In this document: piece after piece, positions 21,586 to 33,060 of the stretch
How the letters are laid out: each line of letters begins with the position of its first letter
Position numbering within the stretch: position 1 is the stretch's first letter
Source of the DNA: Myotis daubentonii
Taxonomy: Eukaryota > Chordata > Mammalia > Chiroptera > Vespertilionidae
Length of the DNA: 64,000 nt
Reading direction: 5' to 3'
Assembly: GCF_963259705.1 (NCBI RefSeq)
Contig: NC_081842.1
Location: 35,739,796 to 35,803,795 of the forward strand
Program-made: the position numbers and the translations under genes
Notes under the pieces: model-generated
What the model was told of the DNA's origin: nothing
The model's database searches: none
What the model saw: the letters and a program-made list of their open reading frames with translations, nothing else

Positions 21586-23614
21586 TAAAATAAAACATTT
21601 CAAAATAAAATAAGTGTCTGTGGTGGAGGTGGAGGTGGGAGGAGAGTGAGGGTGGACTTATCAGGATTCTCAACAGGTGCCTGAAAATGCTTCTCAATAT
21701 AATGTAGTCTGTCCTCCCTCCCATGGGAGCTGTTTGAGTGGTTACAAGATATGCTTTCCATTTGAACAAGATTTTCCATTTAGGGGGGTCTTTCAGTAAG
21801 CTTCTGCCCTTAGTCAATTGAGCATACTAATAAGAGGATTCAGACTTACAAACTTAGCTGTCTAAATCTGACTTGATTTAAGGGGTAAAAAAATATTACA
21901 TGTTATTTTCCATGCAAAGTATTTTTTAAAAAAATCAACCAGTGGGTTTGATACGGTCATGAGGGTTAAATTCATGCACATTGACTGAATTTTGATATTT
22001 TTATCAGATTATTGACTGTCAGGAAATCATAGCCTTAGGCGCCTAAGAAAAGAAAGAAAGGTAAACCTGAATTGGTGTTCAATTTGTTTCGGACCAGAGT
22101 TCCTGGTAAAATCGTAGGGCGCTTGCATGTCTGAGCTCACTTGTTATGCGAGAAGCTTTCTCATTAACTTCTTCGGGAGAGTGTTGCCATTAAATCTGAT
22201 CTTGAATGAGAAGAACTTGTAACTTGAAAATGTTTATGAATATTTCATAAGCATCGTCTTAGGGTGCATGCTTGTATGTGATAGCCTGGCAAAGGTTGAC
22301 AGATATGTGGAATACTGTAATGAGTTGATGGATGCATATGGAATGTCTAATGGAAAAGTGAGAAGTGCCCGCTGGGCTGCTGTGAACATCTTCCGGTGTT
22401 GAAAAGATTTTTGTTGGCTGTTGACAAAATCCTCACAGCAATGATAGTTTCTAATTAATGGGTTGAAAATGACCCATTTATTTTATTGCACTAACTAGGT
22501 CTATTAGAAATGTATCTAGGGGAAGCATCAGTGATTTTTTTAAAATAAAACACTGTAAAAATACATATCTGAGAGAAGTAGATCTTAATGAGTAGGTGCA
22601 TGCATTTTTTTTCCAGGTGGGGATCCTATTTAATTATATTCCCTTGCTGCTTTGATGTCTCAGAATCCCAAAGAAATTTCACAGTTACAGAGGAATATGA
22701 ATAGTTTGGCCCAAAAGCAGCAAAACCAGGAGATATCAGGACACTATCATTAAAAACAAACAAGCAAAAACTCAGTGGGTTAATCTTTGCAAGAGAAAGA
22801 TATGCAAAAGTGGAAAAATAACATCTTTAGTGGAATATCAGGTTCAGTTTGATTTGCATTAATTTAAAATGGGTAGAGGAAATTGAGGAATATAATTAGC
22901 AGCATTTGGTGGGTCAGGAAAATGTGGTGAGTCATTTAATTGGGAGTTACTTAATCTGAACAAAAGAAGGCTCAAGAGGAGAAAATTTAAAACAATTTTT
23001 AGGCACATGAGTTTGCATGTGTCATAAAATGAGGATCTGTTCCAGTCTTTCAGAGGTTAAAGATCTAAAACTTGGGCTTCAATTGTAGCAAAATACGTTT
23101 ATGTTACACATAAGTCATTTTTCAAAATAAAGCTCATTAAATACTAGGAAAGGCTTCCAAAGATGGTTGTCCCAGTTGGCTTCTAGAACTTTTAGAATGC
23201 TTAATATTTTATATAATGCTTGTGATATGTATATATATGCATTTTAATAATTAAAAATATATCAATCTTAGATATTTCACTCAAGGTATGGAGCTATGTT
23301 TGATATATGTTGTTACACAAGCTATCTACCTTTCTCTTTAGACCCCGTTAAAAAACAAAACAAAACAAAAAAACCATAAAAACAAAAGAAGGCCCAATGT
23401 CATTTCACATTAGTAATGTGGTGTGCTTTTTTTTTAATTTCCATTTAAAAGACTAAGAAATGTGTCCTTTCTGAAAACAGAGAACTTGGCATTTATGAGC
23501 TCATTTCATTCATTCTAGTAAGAGATGGTTAAGTTGTTGGACCTTTTAATTCAATCTATGGCAAATTCTATACTTTTAAAAAAAGTCTATTCCAGGTTCA
23601 CATGTGTCTTTATT
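21586..23614. other. Intron; unusually CpG-retaining patch at 22000-22470
   Basis: No transposon recognised. The 22000-22470 part keeps more CpG sites than its AT-rich surroundings (in TTAGGCGCCTAAG, GTTTCGGACC, ATCGTAGGGCGC, TATGCGAG, CTTCGGGAG) and lacks repeats, so it is a candidate conserved non-coding element. An (AAAAC)-like run is at 23350-23372. Confidence 0.35.
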
Positions 23615-23628
23615 AAAAAGAAAAATCA

Positions 23629-23843
23629 GCCCTGACTGCTTTCGCTCAGTGGATAGAGCGTTGGCCTGCAGACTGAGGGGTCCCAGGTTCGATTCTGGTC
23701 AAGGGCATGTACATTGGTTGCGGCCACATACCCAGTGGGGGGTGTGCAGGAGGCAGCTGATTGATGTTTCTCTCTCATCGATGTTTCTAGCTCTCTATAC
23801 CTCTACCTTCCTCTCTGTAAAAATCAATAAAATATATTTAAAA
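23629..23843 (+). mobile_element. Ves SINE with target-site duplication
   Basis: Starts GCCCTGACTGCTTTCGCTC, with A box (GCTCAGTGGATAGAGCG) and B box (GGTTCGATTC). The tail is CCTTCCTCTCTGTAAAAATC then A-rich. It is flanked by perfect 14-base repeats AAAAAGAAAAATCA at 23615-23628 and 23844-23857, apart from the extended A-run of the tail. Confidence 0.92.
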
Positions 23844-23857
23844 AAAAAGAAAAATCA

Positions 23858-24858
23858 AAGGCCATTTTTGTGTACTTTATTAAGAAAATTGGTTAACATA
23901 TTTCAATTAAATTTTGTAAAGTATGAATGTTTAGTGTAAATAGAGGATTTTGAGAGTGGATGAATTCTTTCCATTTGCAAAGTTGACCAGTGTCTATACT
24001 AATCTGGCTAATAAAGTCCTGACATGTTTGGACTCTGTTGGTTTTATGGAAATAATGCTGCCACAGCTCACTGCTATAATCTTAGCACGGTCTGCAAAGA
24101 CTATTTTAATGAGGACCAGACTTGGATTTTTTTCTCGTTTTTGTGAAGTCATTTGCAACTTTAGTAGAGTCAAAATTGGTTATATTTCATTCTATAATAA
24201 TAATGTTTTTTGATAAGTTCATGATTCTGATTGCCTGAAAAGGAAGGGGCCTTAGAATGCACTCCTGTGCAGATTCCCAGAATAGGCTCTAAAAGGGAGA
24301 GAGGATTGAAGCCAGACGCCATGGCCCTGTCCATCTTATGTTTACTATAGGATATGGCATCCAAGTCATTTGAAATGAGCTACTTAAGCTTTATGTTACT
24401 CCAGTTTCAAGTAATCTTGTGACAGAGCTAAGATGAATTAGCTTATTGAATCTGATTATCGTAGACCATGATTTCTGTTAATAACCATGTTTATCATCTT
24501 AATGTCAAATTTGCTTCTAGCAATTTACTTGATCACATACATGTATGATGCATTGAACCTGCTGCACTTGACATCAGATACATATTGAGGGTTGAGAGGC
24601 TTACTTCTGTTATATCATCCCAGGTATTACCCTCTCTATTCCACAGAATAGTTTAAAGTATTCATTTTTAAATATAGAGAATGTATTTGTGGAAAACTCA
24701 AAAATCATATTAACGTGCATTCCATTTCTCATATCAAATGGGATTATTTCATCTGTAATTCTAGGTCCATGAAAACCTAATGCTATAAATTACTTCATCA
24801 ATTCTCTTTGGTTATTTATCTGATTTAAGGTAAGAAACTGGTATTTTACTTTTAAGTA
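23858..24858. other. Intron, nothing recognised
   Basis: AT-rich non-coding sequence. Short open frames on both strands have no recognisable similarity. Confidence 0.5.
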
Positions 24859-24938
24859 TCTACACTAATAAAAGAGAAAAATGGTAATTGGTGTACGACG
24901 ATACCCTTTTCATTGGCTAATCAGGGCTATATGCAAAT

Positions 24939-25029
24939 TAACTGCTAACTATGATTGGCAGTTAACTGCCAACTAAGATTGGCAGTGAACTGCCAACTAA
25001 GATTGGCAGTTAACTGCCAACAAGATGGC
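24939..25029 (+). repeat. 23-bp palindromic tandem repeat
   Basis: AACTGCCAACTAAGATTGGC plus AGT repeats about 3-4 times; each junction forms TTGGCAGTTAACTGCCAA, a perfect palindrome. Confidence 0.8.
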
Positions 25030-25389
25030 GGTTAATTTGCATATGTAGGCACAATGTAGGGAGGTGAAAGGGAAAGCAGGAAGAAGCCCCCTGCCACTGA
25101 CAGTGATCAGAAACCCAGGGGGGAGCTAAGAGCTGGGGGGCAGGGCAAAGGCGGCCCTGGGGCCGCCTTTGCCCTGCCCCCCAGCCATGATCGGAGAATC
25201 AGGTGCCTTTGCCGCCCTGGCCAGTGATAGCAGGAAGTAGGGGTGGAGCCAGCGATGGGAGCTGGGCACGGTCGAAGCTGGCAGTCCCGGGAGCTAGGGG
25301 TCCCTTGCCTGGGCCTAAAGCGGAGCCCACGATCGCGGGGCTGCTGCAGCTGCGGGTCCCCGCTGCCCGAGCTGGACACCTCAGCCAGA

Positions 25390-25830
25390 GGCGTTAGGCC
25401 TGGGCAGAGGCGGAGCCTGCAACCGCGGAGAGCTGGGGGTCCCCTGCCCAGGCCTGACACCTCTCCTGGAGGACTCAGGCCTGGTCAAGGGGCCGATCCG
25501 GTGATTGGTGATCGGAGGGTGATGAGGGTCAACTCCTCTGGCCGAGGCATCAGGCCTGGGCGGGGTGCTGAGCCGGGGATTGGGGGGATATGATGGTCCC
25601 CTTGCCCAGGCCTGAAGCCTGGGTCAGAGGCGTCAGGCTTGGGCGGGGGGTGGAGCAAGCGATCAGAGGGAGATGGGGGTCCCCTGCCCAGGCATGATTC
25701 CTGGGCCAGAGGCCTTAGGCCTGGGTGGGGGCCAGAGCCAGTGACCGGGGTGAGATGGGGGTCCCCTGTCCAAGCCTGACACCTCTGGCGGAGGCGTCAG
25801 GCCTGGGCAAGGGGCCGATCCTGCGATTGG
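25390..25830 (+). repeat. GC-rich irregular tandem repeat
   Basis: GGCGTCAGGCCTGGGC-like text, GGGGGTCCCCTGCCCAGGCC and CTGACACCTCTGG recur about five to six times with spacings near 80-120 bases inside the Helitron. Confidence 0.7.
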
Positions 25831-25949
25831 AGGGTGATGGGGGTCAACGCCTGAGGGCTCCCAGTATGTGAGAGGGGGAAGGCTGGGCTGAGGGACACTC
25901 CCCCCCACACACACACCCAGTGCACAAATTTCGTGCACCGGGCCCCTAG

Positions 25950-26647
25950 TCTATAATAATAAAGGGTACTATGCTAATTAGATTGGACATCTTCCGGACG
26001 TCATTCCGGACGTCCTTTTGGACAAAGCCAGGGTGGTGGGGGCCGAGGCAGTCAGGGGCAATCAGGCCGGCAGGGGAGGGCAGTTAGGGGGTGATCAGGC
26101 CATCAGGGGAGCAGTTAGGGGGTGATCAGGCCAGCAGGCAGAGGAGGTTAGAAGCGATCAGGTCAGCAGGCCTGTGGTCCCTCCCCCAATCCCTCCCCCT
26201 GGCCAGCAGGCCCCAATTGGCCCACTGCCCGCCCATCACGGTGGTGGCGCAGCAGTGAAGGGGGGAGGTGGGCAACTGTGTGGTGGTGGGGCACCAAAGG
26301 TGGCTTTGGCATCTGGCGTCCATTTCTTTTGCACCCCACCAGCGACCTTTTCCTCCTCTCCCAACCCCGCCAGGGCCTTCGGGCCCTGGGCTGAGATGGG
26401 GAGCCAGGGGTAGGTGGCGGCAGACGTGGCCCTTTTCCCAAGGGGGCCGAGGGCCGGCTCCCTCCTCTGGGACTGGCAGCCAACCACCCGCCCGCTGTGG
26501 TGGCAGTGCAGCAGCGAGGGAGGGAGGAGGGGGGGAGTCGGGGAACCACATCTGCATCCAATGTCCATTCCTTCTGTGCCTAGCCTGGTGACCATTGGCC
26601 AGGCCAAGGTACCCCATCTCTGCACAAATTCATGCACTGGACCTCTA
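25950..26647 (+). mobile_element. Non-autonomous Helitron, second of a tandem pair
   Basis: Begins TCTATAATAATAAAGGGTAC directly after CTAG of the preceding copy and has the usual GATTGGACATCTTCCGGACG. It ends at the hairpin TGCACAAATTCATGCA and GGACCTCTAA at 26647 (CTAA in place of CTAG). Open frames up to 163 codons on the minus strand overlap long frames on the plus strand and show no known domain. Confidence 0.83.
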
Positions 26648-27560
26648 ATATTTTTATAATAGGATTACAAAGTGTGAGAAATGTAAATATAGTCATGGTA
26701 ATATAGCAATAATTTAACAATAATAATGTGCAAATAACATGCATAAGAATAAGAAAAGGAACAATATTTGATTTACATTTTATATTGCCCCTATAGAGTA
26801 GGCATTTTTTTAAAGGTCTACCTCTAAACATTTACTCTAGTTAAAATCATGGCTTATGTAATTTAATATCAGATTCCTATAATGATTTTATTGTATTTTT
26901 CATTTTAATTGCAAAATATTAAGCTTCACATTGTTTACATTTTGCTTGTAAGTTCATGAATATGTAAGAACATGAATGCTTATTGGATTGCAACATATGT
27001 GTTTGATAGGATGCTGCAGTCATTGTGTTTGTGTTATCTTAGAATTTATCTCCACACTTTGTCTATAGACATGAAAATTCACTGTTATTATTCACCAAGT
27101 TTTAATTTGATAACATATTTGCAAGTAAGCAAATATCTTTGTATAAGTATTTTATTTTAAAGTAGTCAATTATAATATAAATTTCTATTTCAAACTAATG
27201 CCAAGGATTTTAATTACTACACTGGGTTATCTTCCATATTAGAATTTTACATTTTTAATTTATTTAGGAAACATTATCAATAAAACTTTTCTATAATAAA
27301 TTCTCAATTTTAAGATGATTGACAAACAGGATAAGAAATTTGCATAGATCAAACAGTTGTTGCATAGATCAAGAAGAGACCACTTATTTTCCTTTTTAAC
27401 AGTGACATGAGTATTTTGTAATGAATACTATGTATGTATTTATGTCTATGTATGGTAAAATATATTTTCATCAATTATTTGATATACATCTGTGAAGAAC
27501 ATTGAGGTGTTTTTTATAATTTTTCGTATACACTTACGTTTATTCAAAGTAATTTGAAAT
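26648..27560. other. Intron, nothing recognised
   Basis: Strongly AT-rich. Contains a tiny local repeat of TTGCATAGATCAA at 27340-27372. No gene seen. Confidence 0.5.
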
Positions 27561-27562
27561 GG

Positions 27563-27601
27563 GGGGGAGGGAAGAGATTAACCAAAGATCTTATATGCAT
27601 A
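27563..27601 (+). mobile_element. LINE-1 3' fragment
   Basis: GGAAGAGATTAACCAAAGAT-CTTATATGCAT matches the G-rich 3' region of mammalian L1, in sense orientation. It stops where the Helitron-like element at 27602 begins. Confidence 0.5.
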
Positions 27602-27772
27602 CTAGAGGCCCGATACATAGATTTATGCACCGGTGGTGTCCCTCAGCCTGGCCTGCGGGAATTGGGCCAAAACCAGCAGTCCAACATCCCCTGAGGGGTC
27701 CCAGATTGTGAGAGGGTGCAGGCCAGTCCAAGGGACCCCACTGTTGCACTAATCCATGCACTGGGGCTCTAG
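27602..27772. mobile_element. Helitron-like element with two 3' ends
   Basis: 171 bp. The left edge is a minus-strand Helitron 3' terminus (CTAGAGGCCCGATACATAG then the hairpin region). The right edge is a plus-strand 3' terminus (GCACTAATCCATGCA then GGGGCTCTAG). Both interiors carry the usual subterminal text (GGTCCCTCAGCCTGGCCTGC on the left; GGTCCCAGATTGTGAGAGGG on the right). No 5' TC-type end is present. Confidence 0.75.
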
Positions 27773-27980
27773 TTGGTGTATAAAAAAGCCATAGATTTCT
27801 GGGTGTTAATTTTGTATCCTGTTACATTGCAGAATTCATTTATTAGGCCTAGAAGTTTTTTGATAGAGTCTTTAGGGTTTTCTATGTACAATATCGTGTC
27901 ATAAGTGAATAATGTCAGTTTTACTTCTTCTTCTCCAACTTGGATGCCTTTTATTTTTTTCTTCTTGTCTGATGGCTGCC
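27773..27980 (-). mobile_element. LINE-1 ORF2 fragment
   Basis: On the minus strand it encodes relics of the L1 reverse transcriptase (text like [15 protein letters not shown] near its right-hand-to-left reading). It is broken by stops and bounded by the Helitron-like element at 27772. Confidence 0.75.
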
Positions 27981-30110
27981 CATGTACTTTTTACTGGCTA
28001 TAGATTACCTTCTGAAATGGTGGCAGTAAAGATATGTTAGCACTGGAAATTAATCTGGTATAAGAAAGCAGCCGGAGTGTCATGGTGGTAGAAATAAGTG
28101 TGAAAATTAAAGGTCAGATTCCAATTTCATTATGTGCAAACATGTATTTACTGTTGAAGCTGTATATAGAGAAAACTCAGGCAATTTTCTGAGAATGTCA
28201 TTCCAAATAGCTTGATAAAATATTTATATTTATATAGAAGAACTAGTTTACATTTTTCATCTTTATTAGGGAGATCTTAAAATTCTCAAAAATTAATATA
28301 TTTTTTCTTGTATATTTCCAAAAGTACTAGAATCCCCCATGACCTTTGCATTTATACACAATTGTGGAGTTCATTTCCCTGAGCCACTGTCTGCTGCTGT
28401 GACAGTCATGTGATTTATATCTCAGGTGTCAACATTTACTACATAGACATGAGAAATTTGTGCAGTTTTTACAACCACTTTCTGGCTGACAGAAGTAGAA
28501 TGTATACTTTTAACAAAATCAATATATTATTGCAAATTTTAGCCAGATGGAAGTCAAGTGTCTAGAGGACGCTTACCTTATATATGAACCTCTACCCATA
28601 TGGCATCTTTATGCATATTAGTATAAGCTCAAAATAAAACCAATGTAAAATCATGACATATTTTGTTCCTAAAATACAAAGATCAAATAGGGTAACACAT
28701 GAAAATTCTAAGTACTATCTCTAGGTTTTCAAGAAAATATATTTGCATTCTTTTACTTATCATTAGTAATAATAATTATAAGAAAAATTTAAGAGTATAA
28801 TAATGATAATATGAAAACTCAGCCATTATTTTCTAGAATTTATACAACTCTAATGTCCAGTGGAGGAAGTTAGTATGCCACTTACATGATGTAAACATTT
28901 CAATGTGTGTGTGTGTGTTTCTGTTGTCAAAAGTAATGAATTTCTATAAAAATAAACCCACAATAAAAATTCACTTTTTTATGGACATCATATGTTACAA
29001 ATATTAATATTTACTAGCTATTTTTATAAAATGAGTAAACATAAAGAACAACATAAAACAGATTTATCATGAAGTAATTTTTATCCATCATTTGAAAAAA
29101 ATGAATTAATTCATCATTGAGTTTATTTAACTAACAGGGTCTCCATTTCTCTTTGTGGTATAATTTAAAAAATTATTTCCCTAGCAAGGTTTCTGAGGTT
29201 CCCTTTGCATAGGCATACTTTAGCCCTATAGCTTTCAGCAGCTTTTGGCAAAAAGGCATTTGGGGCATATCAGGTAAAAATGACTAAACAAATTTCAAAT
29301 AGCACTACTATAACTGGAGTAAATAAAAATTTCAAATAGCACTACTATAATGGAGTAAATAAAAATAGAACTTTAAAAATAAAGATTACATATTTAGAGT
29401 AATGAGGAAATTAAGTTTACATTAACATAAAATTGACTTCTTTCATATTCCAACCTCAATAGTTCTTTCAAACAAAGTTGACTAAGCCTCTTACTTACCA
29501 ACCTACCTCACCTTCCCATCCCATTCTCACCCTCAGTTCTGGAGGTGCTAAGGTACTCTAACTGCTAGTGGCTGGGCCTAATTCTAACCAACAGATGTTT
29601 GCAGCTGTGGGCATTTCCACAAAAAAATATATATTTATGACTATGTAAAACAAGTATTCCAGTATGCTCACTCAAAGACCAAGGGTATACAACTACTAAA
29701 GGCAATATATTCTCATATATTTGCCACATATTATACCACGCATTCAAATTTGTGTTTAATTTGATCATATCAAATAATATTTTAACTCTGCTGTGTCAAA
29801 ATGTGCCTACATTTTGAATGAAATATCTGACACAGATAATAAATTTTATTATGAGATGATCATCCACGATGAAGTTCCTCATTTATTCTCTCTCTTTTGA
29901 GATCCATAAGATTATGACAAGGCTGTGGATTTATAAACCAATGCAGGAGAAAATTGAAGAATATTGTTTGACAGTTAAAATTCTTTATTTCAAAGCCACA
30001 CATATTTTAAAATTAGAATATTTCAAGGAGAAAATAGAATATAACTGTTCACTTAGAAGATAATATAATGCTCACAAAGATCTGAAACATGTAGTTTGAT
30101 GGTGATTCAA
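27981..30110. other. Intron with one small tandem duplication
   Basis: AT-rich. Apart from a two-copy tandem repeat at 29292-29364 and a short (TG)n at 28904-28917, nothing is recognised. Confidence 0.5.
29292..29364 (+). repeat. Two-copy tandem repeat (about 37 bp)
   Basis: TTTCAAATAGCACTACTATA followed by ACTGGAGTAAATAAAAA occurs twice in a row; the second copy lacks one C. Confidence 0.95.
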
Positions 30111-31140
30111 TTTGAGACAAGTTGCATCTCTTTCATTGCTGCTGAACATCTACAGAGAGGCCCCCCTTTCTTGGTGTGTTGCAACAAGTCTCATGTTCTT
30201 TACACTTGGCGGGATCTTTCGTGTAGGACCTGACCGCTGTGTATGGCATGTAGAAGAGGAGCAGCCCCCACCCAAGGAGAGGTCTCTACTGCCTTCGCTG
30301 GTCTCAGAGGTTTTCAGGTGGAGGTGAAAGTGCGCAATCAGGGAAGGCCTGAATGGAGAGGAGGGAATAGCACTGCTTTAATACCCAGTCCTCTTCTGAG
30401 GAGGGGGCCATCAGGGCCTGGCCTTTGGCTTCCTGGCAGGTTTGGAAAATCAGCTGTGAAGTGGAGATTTTCTCAGCCTCTTCCAGGGACTTGAACATCT
30501 TTAGCATCTCCGCCATCTCCACCTCTTGCCATGTGAGAGCTTAGATCTCTCTTTACCTTGAACAAGGCAAGTCATTCCTTTCTCAGCATCTAGTAGGTCA
30601 CAGTGACCTTTCTGTAAGCATCGCTAAGGCTGGATATATTTAATGACCCTTTCTCACACCTGGCATGGTCTAAGGATGACTTGCTCCCCACATACCCTTC
30701 TCTGGTTGCACTCAACTTGCCAGTGAGTTGGCGTTTCTTCTCAATCTGTGCGGCCATTGTTTTAGGCAGGTGTGCTTTACAGCTTTCATAAAGCATACTC
30801 TGATCAGATCAAACAAGTCTGACTATAAAGGTAAGGCCCCCCAAAAAGCTGATGATAGGTGGACAGGCCAATTTCTCTCACTGGAGGAGGAGATCAGGAA
30901 GGCATGAACTCAGGCCATTGGTCAGCAGCACCACCACCTCACCCAATTTCCCAAGGAGGGGTGCAAAGTTCACCTCCACAGAGGACCCCTCCATGGATTA
31001 TCTGCATAGGGACTGCTTGGTCTCCATGGAGCGTCAGGACATAACAGACCCAGTAACACCCCGATATTCCACCTGGAACCATGTCAGCCTGGGCCGCCCT
31101 GATTGGTCATCAGTAATATGGTTGGGGTGGGAGTGAGGGG
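30110..31140 (-). pseudogene. Possible processed pseudogene, unrecognised
   Basis: About 1 kb with higher GC and CpG content than its surroundings and no Helitron or SINE signature. On the minus strand, 30796-30590 is open for 68 codons with text such as AAQIEKKRQLTGKLSATREG and SLNISSLSDAYRKVT, and 30522-30304 gives MAEMLKMFKSLEEAEK. Both look like charged helical or coiled-coil protein. Frames are broken between these pieces, and no poly-A tract is obvious. I cannot name a parent gene. An endogenous-retrovirus or other repeat origin is not excluded. Confidence 0.35.
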
Positions 31141-31304
31141 AGATTTGTAAGTAAAAAGTCCTAGTCTCTGTGACTACCAAATGATCACTCTTCTTCATTT
31201 CTACCTGTATGTGTTTGTATCAGTGTGAAAATAGTAATCTTAAGTGTAGGAGTTGATAACTTTTAAAAACTTTATACCTCCTTTTGATATCAAACAACCC
31301 TAAG

Positions 31305-31420
31305 TATGAAGGTATGCCTCAAAGATATTGTGGGTTCAGTTTCAGGCCACCTCAATAAAGCCAGTATTGCAATCAATTAAGTTGTCACCTTTTTCCAGTG
31401 GAGGGTCTTGCCTTCAATTG
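31305..31420 (+). mobile_element. Tigger-type DNA transposon relic
   Basis: AAGGTATGCCTCAAAGATAT, GTTTCAGGCCACCTCAATAA and GTGGAGGGTCTTGCCTTCAA match the ends and interior of Tigger1-like pogo elements, with an internal deletion. Confidence 0.65.
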
Positions 31421-31669
31421 GTAAAAAAAACAACAAACAAACAAAAAAAACCACACACACACAAAAAAACACCACCTTTGAGATGATGTAAGATGACAAA
31501 ATGCTGCTGTGATGAGATGAAGAGGGATGAAAGACACAGACATGATAATGTAGCATATACAAGCACTATGTTACAGTTCATCCTATCAAGAAATAAAGAA
31601 TTGGAATCCAATATATTAATTTAGTAAAATGTCCACATTTCCAGATAAGAAGTATCTTTATCCAGTCTT

Positions 31670-32160
31670 CTTCCTTCTCAGTCTACCTTTCATTCAGTAA
31701 AGTGATCTTTTTCTTACTCAAATTAGATCATATAAATCCATGCTTAAAACTCTCCAATGGATTCTCATTTACATAAAGACATTCTCTACTGACATAAAAA
31801 CCAAAATGCTAAGTATTACAAATCCCTTAGTAATCTGACATTTGCATAACTTATCTTGTACTACTTTCTTAGCTATCACTTTTTTTTTAATTTCTAAAAT
31901 AATGCCATTTATTTTTCTACATCAGAACATTTATTCATTTGAGCTTTTTCTACCTAAATCTTCTTCCTCCTACTCTTTTTTCTATACAAGTCTATTTAAC
32001 CTTCAGATCACATAGTATTACTTTTTTAGATAATGCTTCTCTGATCCCATAGAATATGTAAGGCCTTTTAGGTAAATAACCCCTTTTTAAAAAAAATATT
32101 GCTGTATAATTATATGTATTTGTATAATTTATTTAGAACATGACCTACTAGATAAAACAT
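31670..32160 (+). mobile_element. Probable L2 LINE relic
   Basis: TTAAAACTCTCCAATGGATT, CTTTTTCTACCTAAATCTTC and TAATGCTTCTCTGATCCCAT follow the L2 3' region in order. Confidence 0.5.
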
Positions 32161-32579
32161 TCATAAGGGAAATATGTTTATTTTTTTCTGCTATTATATC
32201 TTCAACTTTTAACACTGAAAAGCTGAAGATACAATTTTTTTGTCCTTGATCAATGCTAGGTTTTTCTCAAAAATTATCTGTTTAATAACTTAATAACCAA
32301 TGAATGCATCTGTTTAATATACTAGAGAGAGATTTAAAACCTGCCTCTATTTTCAGCTCTAAAACTGTCATATTGGCTGGATAAGTAGCTGGATCTAACT
32401 ATCTTATGTATTTTGCTAAAGTTCAAGAAACAAGTGGAATCTCAGCTAGTGTATAACTAGCTAAACCCTGACCAGAGTCATTTTGAAAATAGAAACCTGT
32501 CCATAGTATGCCATGTTTTAAAAAAATTGCAGCCTGCTACCTCTCCTTTTTTTTGCTCAATAGTGTTGCTTTTAAAAAA

Positions 32580-32789
32580 AAAATGTTTTAAATTGATTTC
32601 AGAAAGGAAGGTAAAGGGAGAAAGAGAGAGAAACACCAATCATGAGAGAAATTCATTGATCGACTGCCTCCTGCATGCCCCACATGGGGGATATAGCCCA
32701 TAACCCAGACATGTGCCCTTACCAGGGGTCGAACTGTGACCTCCTGGTTCATAGGTCAACACTCAACCACTGAACTATGGGAGTCAGGC
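32580..32789 (-). mobile_element. Ves SINE (diverged)
   Basis: Minus-strand Ves: TTGATTTCAGAAAGGAAGG, CATTGATCGACTGCCTCCTG, ATGTGCCCTTACCAGGGGTC and a diverged head complement ending GGGAGTCAGGC. The flanks AGTGTTGCTTTTAAAA / AGTGTTTTTAAAA look like an imperfect target-site duplication. Confidence 0.8.
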
Positions 32790-32859
32790 AAGTGTTTTTA
32801 AAAGTCTAATTTAAGTACCTGTTCTGGTGAGATGGCTTTGGGGTCTACCAAATGATATA

Positions 32860-33060
32860 GTTATTTGATTGCATTTAAATTCAATCATTTTCACAACCCA
32901 CTTTTTAATGTATTATATTCACTGTACACATAGGCAAACTGAGGCCCTCAGTGATTAATTATTTTGCAATTATACAGTTTAATAGTTGGCAGAACTGTGA
33001 CTAGAGGATTGGAATCCAGGACTGAAAAACTAATGCTTTCTTTCTATACTAAGTTGCAAC
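32860..33060 (-). mobile_element. MIR-type relic
   Basis: CATAGGCAAACTGAGGCCCT, AGTTGGCAGAACTGTGACTA and GGAATCCAGGACTGAAAAAC resemble MIR read on the minus strand. Confidence 0.5.

Larger units (their letters stand above)
24859..25949 (+). mobile_element. Non-autonomous Helitron, 1.09 kb, first of a tandem pair
   Basis: Begins TCTACACTAATAAAAGAG and GGCTAATCAGGGCTATATGC. It ends with the hairpin GTGCACAAATTTCGTGCAC and CGGGCCCCTAG at 25949. The interior has a 23-bp palindromic tandem repeat (24939-25029) and a GC-rich irregular tandem (25390-25830). Minus-strand frames of about 90-117 codons lie inside and are artefacts of GC-rich repeats. Confidence 0.87.

Noticed and set aside
23636..23700. 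tRNA-like A and B boxes
   Set aside because: They belong to the tRNA-derived head of a Ves SINE, not to a functional tRNA gene.
25100..25940. CpG-island-like GC-rich block, possible promoter
   Set aside because: Fully inside a Helitron with tandem GC-rich units. No adjacent exon.
26126..26637. Minus-strand open frames up to 163 codons and plus-strand frames over the same bases
   Set aside because: GC-rich Helitron interior with few stop codons in any frame. No domain, start context or splice sites.
27563..27980. One LINE-1 split by the Helitron-like element at 27602-27772
   Set aside because: The left piece is sense-strand 3' region and the right piece is antisense ORF2, so they are not one continuous copy and do not fit a simple 5' inversion either.
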